From positions 152,860 through 216,859 of the forward strand of contig CAWHKS010000009.1 in the NCBI GenBank assembly GCA_963829955.1: DNA of 64,000 nt, in the 5' to 3' direction. The notes below the pieces were generated by a model, which was not told where the DNA came from, searched no databases, and worked only from the letters and a program-made list of their open reading frames with translations. Below are positions 9,004 to 16,792 of the stretch, in pieces. Numbering within the stretch: the first letter of the stretch is position 1; every line of letters starts with the position of its first letter. Made by a program: the position numbers and the translations under genes. The DNA is from DASTFY01 sp963829955 (lineage in GTDB: Bacteria > Actinomycetota > Acidimicrobiia > Acidimicrobiales > Ilumatobacteraceae).

Positions 9004-9381
9004 TCAGTCCAGTCGGGCGCTGTACCCGCCGAAAGCGAATGGGGATTCCCAGACCCGGACCGACAGTTGCTCGGCTCCCGTTCCCTGGATGGCGTCAGCC
9101 AGGAAGTCGTGGGCCCACCGGGCGAACACCTCCACCGTGACGGCCTCGGCCTCATCGGGGCGGATCACGTCGAGGTTCTTGCCGGCCACGGTGGCGTGGA
9201 CCCGCTGCAGCGCGGCGTCGAGGACGTCGAGATCGCACACCATGCCGCGGTCGTCGAGCTTTTCCCGCTCGACCACCACGTCGAGACGGTAGTCGTGCTC
9301 GTGGAGCTCGCCCTCGGGCCCCTCCACACCGGGCATGACGTGCTGAGCGTTGAACTCGATGGCGGTGCCGACCTGGAACAT
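9004..9381 (-). CDS. 6-pyruvoyl-tetrahydropterin synthase / QueD-like protein
   Basis: T-fold protein of 125 residues in the 6-PTPS/6-carboxytetrahydropterin synthase family. The three Zn-binding histidines are present (NAQH near residue 14, then LHEHDY), and so is the C-terminal pterin-anchoring glutamate (VRVWESPF). The usual catalytic Cys four residues before the HxH pair is replaced by Glu (PEGELHEH), and the usual LDHxxLN segment is GKNLDVI, lacking the triad His. So it probably binds a pterin-like ligand but may catalyse a different reaction from QueD or PTPS. It is 4 bases downstream of the MDR dehydrogenase and clearly in one operon with it and the glycosyltransferase. Confidence 0.85.
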   Translation of the reverse strand: MFQVGTAIEFNAQHVMPGVEGPEGELHEHDYRLDVVVEREKLDDRGMVCDLDVLDAALQRVHATVAGKNLDVIRPDEAEAVTVEVFARWAHDFLADAIQGTGAEQLSVRVWESPFAFGGYSARLD

Positions 9382-9385
9382 CCGA

Positions 9386-10375
9386 CTATCGATATCCCAA
9401 CGCGGCGTGGATCAACCCTTCGGTGCCGGCATCGATGGCGGCGTAGGCGTCGCCGGCCTGCTCGAAGGGGAACGTGTGGGTGGCCAGCCGATCGAGCGGG
9501 AGCTCGCTGAGCAGCTCGACCACGGCCCGCCGCCGGGTGTCGTGGTTCCAGCGGCTTGCCAGGTGCGCGGGGATCGTCGAGACCTGCGTGCTGCGGATCG
9601 TGAGTCGCCGGCGGTGGAACTCGGCCCCGAGGGGCAGGGTGACCTCCTTCGTCCCGTACCAGGAGGCCACGAGCACCGTGCCCTCGTCCGCGAGCAGGCT
9701 CAGCGCCCCGCGGAGTGCCTCCGGGCTCCCCGCGGCATCGATGACCAGGGTGACCAGCCCCGGCCGGCCGTCGGCCCGGAGCGTCGAGGGCACGTCGTCC
9801 GGAGCGACGGCCGTCACCCCGAGGTCGTTCGCGGCGGCTCGTCGCCATCCGCGTGGCTCCACCGCGACGACATGCGCGCCTGCTCGTTGCATCAGCAACG
9901 ACGTGAGCGCGCCGACCGCACCCAGCCCGAGGACCACGATCGTCTCTCTCACGTGGGCTCCGGCGTCCAGCGTGATCTGCAGCGCTGTCTCGACGAGCGG
10001 GAACAGCGTCGCCTGCCGCGGCTCTACCGAGCCCACCACCACTAGGTCGCTCCCCCGGGCCACGAAGGAGTCCTGGTGGGGCTGGAAGGCGAAGACGGCC
10101 GCGCCTTCGTCGAGCTCGCAGCGGCTCTCCTCAACGGTCCCGACGCAGCTATACCCGTACTGGAAGGGGTACGAGAACGTCCCGCCCAGCGCGCCGATCG
10201 TCTCGTCGACCGGCACCGCAGGGTCCAGCTCACCTCGGTAGGCCAGCATCTCGGTGCCGCCGCTGATCCCGGAGAAAGTCGTTCGCACCCTGGCCTCCCC
10301 GTCCTCGACGGGCCGCGGCGGCTGCGGCCTCACGGCCACTCCGCGGGGACCGTCGAACCAGAGAACGCGAGTCAT
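9386..10375 (-). CDS. Zinc-independent MDR-family dehydrogenase
   Basis: Medium-chain dehydrogenase/reductase fold of 329 residues. The substrate half lacks the usual catalytic-zinc GHE and the cysteine lobe; it reads SGISGGTEMLAYRG and YPFQYGYSCVGTVE, like the chlorophyllide/2-desacetyl-type MDR branch. The nucleotide half has VLGLGAVGALTSLLM. I use the ATG at 10375, which faces the divergent RibA-RibD fusion 45 bases away. It is transcribed with the 6-PTPS-like and glycosyltransferase genes and may reduce or oxidise the side chain of their intermediate (inference). Confidence 0.8.
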   Translation of the reverse strand: MTRVLWFDGPRGVAVRPQPPRPVEDGEARVRTTFSGISGGTEMLAYRGELDPAVPVDETIGALGGTFSYPFQYGYSCVGTVEESRCELDEGAAVFAFQPHQDSFVARGSDLVVVGSVEPRQATLFPLVETALQITLDAGAHVRETIVVLGLGAVGALTSLLMQRAGAHVVAVEPRGWRRAAANDLGVTAVAPDDVPSTLRADGRPGLVTLVIDAAGSPEALRGALSLLADEGTVLVASWYGTKEVTLPLGAEFHRRRLTIRSTQVSTIPAHLASRWNHDTRRRAVVELLSELPLDRLATHTFPFEQAGDAYAAIDAGTEGLIHAALGYR

Positions 10376-10420
10376 GACTTCAGTTTGCCCACGGCGTGCT
10401 GCGGGTAGACCTGCGGCGCC

Positions 10421-11755
10421 ATGATGACAGCCGAAGCGGTGCGCGTGCCGCTCCCCACTCCGTACGGCGTGTTCGAGATCCACGCCTTCGAACGCCCCTC
10501 CGGCCACGTCTACGTGGCGATGGTGTTCGGGGAGATCGGCGACGGCGAGGACGTCCTCGTCCGGCTGCATTCGGAGTGCCTGACCGGCGATGCACTGGGC
10601 TCGTTGCGCTGCGACTGCGGCATCCAGTTGCGGCATGCTCTGCGAACCATCGCGGCTGAGCAGCGCGGCATCCTCCTGTACACCACCGGCCACGAGGGCA
10701 GAGGCATCGGTCTCGTCAACAAGCTCCGGGCGTATGTGGCCCAGGACAGCGGGGCGGACACGGTGGATGCGAACCTGGCTCTCGGGTTGCCCGTGGATTC
10801 ACGCGAGTACGCAGAGTCAGCCGAGGTGCTCGCCGCGCTCGGCGTCCGGACGATCCGCCTGATGACGAACAACCCGCGCAAGGTGAGCGCGCTCCGGGCG
10901 GCCGATGGTGTGCATGTCGATTCGGTGGTGTCTGTGGCGACGGCCCCCCATCACCGCAACCTCGCCTACCTGAACACGAAAGCGCAGCGTCTCGACCACA
11001 CGTTGCCGATCGGGTTGGACGAGCCATCCGAGCCTGCCGAGCGGCCGTTCGAGGCGATAGCGCTGCTCGGCGAGGTCCGGCCCCGCCCCGAGCGGCCGTT
11101 CGTCGTCCTGAAGTACGCACAGTCTCTCGACGGGCGGATCGCCACCTCGACCGGGGACTCCAAGTGGATCAGTGGTGAGCCAGAGCGCCAGCTCTCGCAC
11201 ACGTTGCGCGCGGCGTGTGACGCGGTGCTCGTCGGCATCGGCACCGTTCTCGCCGATGATCCCGAGCTCACCGTCCGCATGGTGCCAGGGGCGTCGCCGA
11301 TGCGCGTCGTGCTCGACACCAACCTGCGTCTCCCCGTCGAAGCCAAGATCGTCGCCGCTGATGCTGCGACGACCGTGATCACCACTGAGCGATCGGATGC
11401 GGGCCGTCGGTCCCAGCTCCGCGAGCGAGGGGTCCGGGTGGAGATCGTCGGCGAGCGCGACGGTCGCGTCGACCTCCCGGGCGCGCTCGCGGCGTTGCGA
11501 GCTGCAGGCACGGAGTCGGTCCTGGTAGAGGGCGGCTCGACCGTCATCACTGCGCTGCTCGCCGCTGGGGTCGTGGATCGCCTCATCGTCGCCATCGCAC
11601 CGATGGTCATGGGCGCCGGGACGCAGGCGGTCAACAGCCTCGGCGTCGAGCGCGTGACCGACAGCATCCGACTCCGGAACCGGATGATCGTCCCCGCGGG
11701 GGATGATGTCGTGCTCGCCTGGGACGTCGTGTCCTCCCGCACGCCGCCATCGTGA
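10421..11755 (+). CDS. ribA: GTP cyclohydrolase II fused to RibD-type reductase domain
   Basis: Fusion of 444 residues. The N-terminal half is GTP cyclohydrolase II: zinc cysteines in HSECLTGDALGSLRCDCG (Cys 53, 64, 66), HEGRGIGL, and TNNPRKVSAL. The C-terminal half is the RibD reductase (dihydrofolate-reductase-like) domain: VLKYAQSLDGRIA, ADDPELTVR and SVLVEGGSTV. There is no CMP/dCMP-type deaminase domain, which normally precedes the reductase in bacterial RibD. As written the protein would open GTP and reduce the ribosyl chain, giving 2,5-diamino-6-ribitylamino-pyrimidinone phosphate. It is divergent from the MDR/6-PTPS/glycosyltransferase operon. Whether it serves riboflavin synthesis or a pterin-like product is open. 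Confidence 0.88.
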   Translation: MMTAEAVRVPLPTPYGVFEIHAFERPSGHVYVAMVFGEIGDGEDVLVRLHSECLTGDALGSLRCDCGIQLRHALRTIAAEQRGILLYTTGHEGRGIGLVNKLRAYVAQDSGADTVDANLALGLPVDSREYAESAEVLAALGVRTIRLMTNNPRKVSALRAADGVHVDSVVSVATAPHHRNLAYLNTKAQRLDHTLPIGLDEPSEPAERPFEAIALLGEVRPRPERPFVVLKYAQSLDGRIATSTGDSKWISGEPERQLSHTLRAACDAVLVGIGTVLADDPELTVRMVPGASPMRVVLDTNLRLPVEAKIVAADAATTVITTERSDAGRRSQLRERGVRVEIVGERDGRVDLPGALAALRAAGTESVLVEGGSTVITALLAAGVVDRLIVAIAPMVMGAGTQAVNSLGVERVTDSIRLRNRMIVPAGDDVVLAWDVVSSRTPPS

Positions 11756-11761
11756 GAACCC

Positions 11762-11949
11762 TCAACGTGTCCACGGGTTGATCGGGCGCACGCCTGTCCC
11801 GGTGAAGTCGTCCACGTCGCGGGTGGCGAGCACTGCGCCATGACTTCGGCAGACGCGACAACCGAAGTCGTTACCGACGTCAGGTACACATCGTCGGGGA
11901 CCTGCCAGTCCACCCACTCGACGGGTGCCGGCGCCGGCTCCAGCCGCAT
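11762..11949 (-). pseudogene. Remnant of a PIN-domain (VapC/FitB-like) toxin, internal deletion
   Basis: Two pieces of a PIN-domain ribonuclease toxin lie on this strand in different frames with the middle missing. The N-terminal piece reads RLEPAPAPVEWVDWQ then DDVYLTSVT, as after the first Asp of VapC. The C-terminal piece reads CRSHGAVLATRDVDDF then VRPINPW, the classic VapC end. The start (first catalytic Asp) and roughly 60-70 central residues are gone, so it cannot be active. No antitoxin gene is recognisable beside it. Confidence 0.6.
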
Positions 11950-11991
11950 GCTTGCACTCCGAGGCGGCGGGAGCGCGGGAGACTGGCGGAC

Positions 11992-12801
11992 ATGCAACAT
12001 CGGTCGTTGGCACCCCGGATCGCATCGGCCCCGCTGGCCCCCGTCGTCGGAATGGGGACGTCGGAGACGCTCGACACCGACGACCTCGGGGCCTCCCGGA
12101 ACGTGGTGGACGCCGCGCTGGCCTCCGGCTCGACGCTCTTCGACTCCTCCCCGATGTACGGCGCCGCCGAGCGGGTGCTGGGCGCCTGCCTGGAGGGTCG
12201 GCGCGACGACGCCATCATCGCGACCAAGGTGTGGACCCCCGACGACACCACCGCCGAACTCCAGATCGACGCGTCACTCGGGTTCTACAGCGGTCATGTC
12301 GAGTTGTTGCAGGTCCACAATCTCGTGGGTTGGCGCACGCGCCTCGACCAGCTGGAAGCGCGGCGGGACCGGGGTCAGATCACGCTGGTCGGTGCCACGC
12401 ACTGGCAGTCGGCGGCGTTTCCCGACCTGGAGGACGTGATGCGCACGGGCCGCGTAGACACGATCCAGGTGCCGTACAACCCGATCGAGCGGGAGGTGGA
12501 AGCGCGCATCCTTCCCCTCGCCATAGAGCTCGGCATCGGGGTCCTGGTGATGCGACCGTTCGCCAAGGCCACGCTGCTCGCCCGCCCCCCGGACGCGGCG
12601 CGGTTGTCGGACCTGGACGGCACGGGCATCACCACTATGGCCCAGGCCCTGCTGGCGTGGGGGCTGTCTCACCCGGCGGTCAGCGCCTCGATCCCCGCCA
12701 CGTCGCGGCCCGAGCGGGCCGTCGAGAACGCCGCCGCGGGCGGACTTCCGACGCTGGTCGACGAGCAACGCAACCTCATTGCCGGCTGGTTCAGCGGCTG
12801 A
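11992..12801 (+). CDS. Aldo/keto reductase family protein
   Basis: TIM-barrel oxidoreductase of 269 residues. The tetrad is visible: Asp and Tyr in FDSSPMYGAAERVLG, Lys in ATKVW, His in LLQVHNLVGW. C-terminal NADPH-contact segments include VLVMRPFAKATLL and SIPATSRPERAVENAAAG. The first ATG at 11992 is used. Being monocistronic and with no pathway neighbours, its substrate cannot be inferred. Confidence 0.88.
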   Translation: MQHRSLAPRIASAPLAPVVGMGTSETLDTDDLGASRNVVDAALASGSTLFDSSPMYGAAERVLGACLEGRRDDAIIATKVWTPDDTTAELQIDASLGFYSGHVELLQVHNLVGWRTRLDQLEARRDRGQITLVGATHWQSAAFPDLEDVMRTGRVDTIQVPYNPIEREVEARILPLAIELGIGVLVMRPFAKATLLARPPDAARLSDLDGTGITTMAQALLAWGLSHPAVSASIPATSRPERAVENAAAGGLPTLVDEQRNLIAGWFSG

Positions 12802-12941
12802 CGGGTGCGCGGGTGCCCGGGCGCGACGAGGACGCCGGTGCCCTCTTGCCCCCACGGATCAGAAGGTCGCACGACCCCACCCGCTGAGGCTCCGAAGATG
12901 CTCGGCAAGACCGTCGGGGGAGCGGTGACAGACTTTTCGGA

Positions 12942-13864
12942 ATGGAACGCGTGCGCTACCGCGGGACGTTCTGGGACAGTGCCCGGTGGGAGGACCTCGA
13001 GCTGCGGCCGGGCGACATCATCGTCGCGACGCCGCCGAAGTCGGGAACGACCTGGACGCAGATGATCTGCGCGCTCCTCGTCTTCCAGGAGCCCGAGCTC
13101 CCGCGACCGCTGGGGACGATCTCCCCGTGGATCGACATGGTCACCAAGCCCCGGAAGGAGGTCTTTGCCGAGCTCGCCGGCCAGCGGCACGGGCGGTTCC
13201 TGAAGACGCACACGCCGCTCCATGGCCTGCCGCTCGATCCACGGGTGACATACCTCTGCGTCGGCCGGGACCGCCGCGACGTCGCGATGTCGATGGACCG
13301 CCACGCGGCCAACCTCAACGTCGAACTGCTCCTCCAGGATCGGGCGCATGCCGCAGCCGTCGACGGCGTCGAGTTGGAGCCGCCGCGACCCTCGCCGCCG
13401 ACCCTCCCGGACGCCCGCGGCCGGTTCTGGCGCTGGGTCGACGACGACAGCGACCCCACCGACACCACCTCGAGCTTGCGGTCCACGCTCCACCAGCTGG
13501 AGAGCTGCTGGAACGCCCCCGACGATCTCGACGTCGTGCTGCTCCACTACGACGATCTACTCGCCGACCTCGAAGGGCAGATGCGCGGGTTGGCCGATCG
13601 GCTCGAGATCACCGTGCCCGAGGAGCGATGGCCGACGTTGGTCGACGCGGCCAGCCTGGACGCGATGCGACGCGCACCGAGCTGACGGCGCCGGGCGCGA
13701 CACGGAGCCAGTGGCACGACCCGGCTCAGTTCTTCCACAAGGGCACCAGCGGCCAATGGCATGAACTGCTCCGCCCCGATGACCTGGAGCGTTATGCATC
13801 CCGAGCCCGCTCGCTGGCGCCGCCCGACCTCGTGACCTGGGTGCATCGAGGCCGGCTCGACTGA
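12942..13864 (+). pseudogene. Sulfotransferase family protein, one frameshift
   Basis: PAPS-dependent cytosolic-type sulfotransferase. The 5'-phosphosulfate loop PPKSGTTWTQM is near residue 32, the 3'-phosphate segment is VGRDRRDVAMS, and the C-terminal segment is FFHKGTSGQWHELL. The protein is clean from 12942 to about 13,670, then one base shift is needed to reach the C-terminal 60 residues, giving about 307 residues, normal for the family. Acceptor unknown. The shift removes the conserved KG loop if real, so the gene would be dead unless this is a sequencing error. Confidence 0.8.
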
Positions 13865-13881
13865 CGCCGGCCCGTCAGTCG

Positions 13882-14154
13882 TCAGCTCGACGCACGGTCC
13901 TTCAGCCGGCCCGCCTCGATCGCGTTCGTCGGGTTCCGCATCGGGTCGCCCGGCGCGCCCAACGACTCCTGGAACAACGTGATGGCGTGCAGCCGTCCGG
14001 GCTCGCTCAGGCCGGCGTCCATGATCCGGTTCAGCGACGGCGCCAGATCGTTGTACCGGCTGAGGATCGCATCCCGCATGATCTCGCTCTCCGTGCGGTT
14101 CTCGGGCAACACGACGGCGGACTTCTTCGAGGAACGCTTGACGGGAGTCGGCAT
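13882..14154 (-). CDS. Hypothetical protein, 90 residues
   Basis: I do not recognise this family. It is a soluble, charged protein with a basic N-terminus (VKRSSKKSA), probably mostly helical (ESEIMRDAILSRYNDLAPSLNRI). The ATG at 14154 is preceded by a GAAGG ribosome site. It converges on the sulfotransferase, leaving 17 bases between stops. No function is proposed. Confidence 0.5.
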   Translation of the reverse strand: MPTPVKRSSKKSAVVLPENRTESEIMRDAILSRYNDLAPSLNRIMDAGLSEPGRLHAITLFQESLGAPGDPMRNPTNAIEAGRLKDRASS

Positions 14155-14294
14155 CGGAACCTTCGTTCGGGCTGAGGTGGACGACCCTCAGCAGCTGACG
14201 AAGGGACCGAGCACGTGGGTCTATCAGGCTACCCGCCTGGTCGCCGACCCCGGCTTCGAGGCCGGTTCCTCCCGGAAGCGTGCACCGCTCGTGG

Positions 14295-14326
14295 CCGGAA
14301 AGCGCAATGACCGGAAAGCGCAATGA
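14295..14326. repeat. Tandem 16-bp duplication
   Basis: The 16-base unit ccggaaagcgcaatga occurs twice head to tail, in the 266-base gap between the 90-residue gene and the small membrane protein. No gene uses it. It may be a replication slip. Confidence 0.8.
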
Positions 14327-14420
14327 CAGGTGCCCGCTCGCAGCCGGAACGATCGTCGTCCGTTCTTGACCTGCGCCGGCGACATCGACCGATTTCGGGC
14401 GACGGTCGGCGGCCGGGCGG

Positions 14421-14537
14421 CTAGACGAAATTGTTGATGACCACGGCGATGAGCACCGCGGCCAGGAGCACGATGGCGAGGGCGGCGAGGCCGTCCCGAG
14501 CAGCTCTGTTGCGAGCTGGCTGAGGCTCTTGCTCCAT
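14421..14537 (-). CDS. Single-pass small membrane protein, 38 residues
   Basis: Too short for most gene callers, but with a very good ribosome site (AGGAAGGAGA) six to eight bases before the ATG at 14537. It reads a short polar N-terminus (MEQEPQPARNRAARDG) followed by one hydrophobic helix (LAALAIVLLAAVLIAVVI) and ends NNFV. Such proteins often sit at the membrane as regulators or subunits; no specific role can be assigned. It precedes the decayed oxidoreductase, which continues on the same strand upstream. Confidence 0.6.
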   Translation of the reverse strand: MEQEPQPARNRAARDGLAALAIVLLAAVLIAVVINNFV

Positions 14538-14563
14538 CTGGCCGGTCTCCTTCCTGGGATCGT

Positions 14564-15888
14564 CAATTCGATTGTCGAACAAGGCCGTCGACACCTTCAA
14601 GCCTGAGCTCGGGTGCCGAGTCGGGCAGGTGCGCAAGCGCGCGAGCAGCAGCGTTCGCACCGCACATCCCGTGTGCACCCGCGCCCGGCGGTGTCGATGC
14701 GGAGCACACGTAGATGCCGGGGATCCCGGTGAAGTACGGGTCGATGGCGAATCGTGGTCGGAACAGGAGCTGCTTCAGCGAGGATTCACCGCCGATGATG
14801 TCGCCGCCGACGTAGTTCGGGTTCTCCATCGACATCTCCGTCGTGGACCGCACCGCCGTGCCGATGATCCGCTCTCGGAAGCCCGGGGCGACCGCTCGAC
14901 CTGAGCGATGATGGCCTCGGTCGCGTCGCCCGCGTATGCGTGGGGCACGTGTGCGTACGTCCACAAGGGATGGACGTTGCCCACCGACCGGGTCGGGTCG
15001 GCGAGATACTGCTGGCCGACGAGCACGAATGGCCGCTCTGGCATGGCACCTCGATGAACAGCCTTCTCGTTGGCGACGGTCTCGTCGAGGCCTCCACTGA
15101 GGTGGACCGTGCCGGCCTCGCGAGCCGCTGGAGCAGTCCAGGGGACATCGCCCTCGATCGCGAAGTCGACCTTGAACGCGCCGGGGCCGTGACGGAACCG
15201 ACGGTACGACCGCGCGACGCGACTCGGGAGCCGATCACCGAGGATGTCGGCGGCGCCCGACGGGGAGACGTCCAACATCACGATGTCGCTGGGCGGCAGC
15301 TCGTCGGCCGACCTGATGCGCACGTCCGTCTCGATCCTGCCGCCATGACGTTCGATGTCGTTCACCAACGCGTCGGCGATCGCCTGTGAACCGCCTTCCG
15401 CCACGACCCAGCCTCGGGCGTGCCCTGCCACGATCAGCATGAGACCGACGGCACTGGTCATGGCCCGGTCGAGTCGAGAGAACGCGTGCGCCGCCACGCC
15501 CGCCCAGAGCGCCTTGGTCTGCTCCGTCCGCCACAGCCGACCCACGGCAGTCGCCGGCAGCATCGCGCCGGCCCCGAAGCGCACCAACGTCAGCGGATGG
15601 CGCGGCACTCGCAGGGTCGGCTGCGAGGCGTCGGCGAACAGATCCTCGAAACGCGCGGCCATCGGCTCGAACAACCGACGCCAACGCTGCCGGTCACGGC
15701 CGAGGGCCCGAGCGGTCTGCTCGATCGAGCGGTACATCACGCCGGACGAGCCGTCGTCGAGCGACCCGACCCGCCAGATGGATGCACGGCGCGTCGTCGT
15801 GCGCGTCCAGACTGCGGACGATCAGGTGGGGAAGCAGCGGCTGCTCGTGGAGCGGCGAGGTCACCGCGCCAGAGTACTCTTCAGACAT
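14564..15888 (-). pseudogene. Chimeric remnant: acyl-CoA ligase N-terminus joined to N-truncated FAD (phytoene desaturase-like) oxidoreductase
   Basis: The ATG at 15888 begins MSEEYSGAVTS and reads PLLPHLIVRSLDAHDDAP, the N-terminus of an AMP-dependent acyl-CoA ligase. Around 15,775 homology jumps, out of frame, into a CrtI/NAD(P)-FAD oxidoreductase that lacks its first ~110 residues, including the GxGxxG FAD motif (LDDGSSGVMYRSIEQTA, RVPRHPLTLVRFG, FKVDFAIEGDVPW, PERPFVLVGQQ). Another shift near 14,895 leads to the C-terminus (NPNYVGGDI, GIYVCSASTPPGAGAHGMCG). A deletion fusing two adjacent genes explains this. With no dinucleotide site the product is dead. It is divergent from a GntR regulator that probably controlled the intact genes. 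Confidence 0.7.
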
Positions 15889-15898
15889 CCAATGTCTG
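15882..15898. promoter_or_regulatory. 17-bp palindromic operator, probable FadR/GntR site
   Basis: A perfect 7-bp inverted repeat with a 3-base centre (CAGACAT-cca-ATGTCTG) lies in the divergent space between the ligase/oxidoreductase remnant and the FCD-type regulator, overlapping the remnant's start. A further half-site identical to nine bases of it (AGACATTGG) is at 16002-16010, over the regulator's ribosome site. The size fits GntR/FadR operators. Binding is inferred from position only. Confidence 0.6.
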
Positions 15899-16001
15899 GA
15901 AGTGGGAGCTGGCGTCCGTTCCGGGAGTTGGCGACCGTCGCACGGGGCTGCGATCGGCACCCGGTGATCGTGCGCCGTCGGCGCGGGACGCCGATCACCG
16001 A

Positions 16002-16010
16002 AGACATTGG
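16002..16010 (+). promoter_or_regulatory. Second operator half-site overlapping the regulator's ribosome site
   Basis: AGACATTGG matches one arm of the palindrome at 15882-15898 plus its centre and runs into the GGAGG ribosome site (16009-16013) of the regulator gene. This would allow autorepression. Confidence 0.45.
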
Positions 16011-16019
16011 AGGTTTGTG

Positions 16020-16736
16020 GTGAGCGTCACCTCGAGGGCGATCGACAGCATCCGCGCGATGATCCGCTCGGGTGAACTGGCCCCCGGTGAGCGGCTGCCG
16101 CCCGAGCAGGAGTTGGCCGACCGCCTCGGCGTGTCGCGTGGGTCACTGCGCGAGGCGGTCCGGGCGCTGTCCCAGATCAACGTGCTCGACGTGCGTCGCG
16201 GCGACGGCACCTACGTCACGAGCCTGGCTCCCAGCGAGTTGTTGTCCGGCCTCGTGTTCGCGTTGGAGCTCGTTCAGGCCAAGGATCTCGACGAAGTGGT
16301 CGAAGTGCGCCAGTTGCTGCTACCACCAGCGGCGGCCCTCGCTGCGCAACGAGTGACTGAGGATCAACTCGCCCGGATGCACGAAGTACTCGAGCACCTC
16401 GAACGGGCCACGGATCCCGACGAGATCGTCCGCCTGCACGAGAAGTTCGGAGCGTTGGTGTTCGAGGCCACCGGCAACGAGACCCTCAGCTCGATCCTGC
16501 GTGCTCTCCAACTTCGGGGTGAGAACGTCCGCCGGGCGTGGCTCAGCGCCGAACCCACCCGCCGGGACGTCGCCCTCGCGCACCAGCGGATGCTGCTCGA
16601 GGCCCTCCAACGAGGCGACAGCGACATGGCCCAGTCGATCTCCGTCGTGCAGGTCGAACGCCGGCGCCGCTGGATCGAACGCCTACGCACCAGCACGTCC
16701 GCCGAGCCCTCGGTGCATGGCCAGCCCCTGCCTTGA
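16020..16736 (+). CDS. GntR-family transcriptional regulator, FadR/FCD subfamily
   Basis: Regulator of 238 residues. N-terminal winged helix: IRSGELAPGERLPPEQELADRLGVSRGSLREAVRAL, followed by RGDGTYV; C-terminal all-helical FCD ligand domain with VVEVRQLLLPPAAALAA and a metal/ligand His region (FGALVFEATGN, AHQRMLLEAL). The GTG at 16020 is chosen because GGAGG lies six bases before it. Such proteins bind acyl-CoA or carboxylic acids. Its divergent neighbour is the acyl-CoA ligase/oxidoreductase remnant, which has lost its function, so the regulator may now be orphaned. Confidence 0.88.
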   Translation: MSVTSRAIDSIRAMIRSGELAPGERLPPEQELADRLGVSRGSLREAVRALSQINVLDVRRGDGTYVTSLAPSELLSGLVFALELVQAKDLDEVVEVRQLLLPPAAALAAQRVTEDQLARMHEVLEHLERATDPDEIVRLHEKFGALVFEATGNETLSSILRALQLRGENVRRAWLSAEPTRRDVALAHQRMLLEALQRGDSDMAQSISVVQVERRRRWIERLRTSTSAEPSVHGQPLP

Positions 16737-16792
16737 GCAACACTGAGCGCCCGTCACGGGCCGATGGAACCCGAAGCGGCCGTCCCCTCGGG

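Noticed and set aside
8982..9155. N-terminal extension of the glycosyltransferase
   Set aside because: It would overlap the 6-PTPS-like gene and has no family sequence; the GTG at 8981 is better.
13979..14326. 115-residue forward frame opposite the 90-residue gene
   Set aside because: No ribosome site or family; the reverse gene has both a ribosome site and a better composition.
15420..16019. N-terminal extension of the GntR regulator
   Set aside because: It lies over the oxidoreductase remnant; GGAGG before 16020 and the family N-terminus decide the start.
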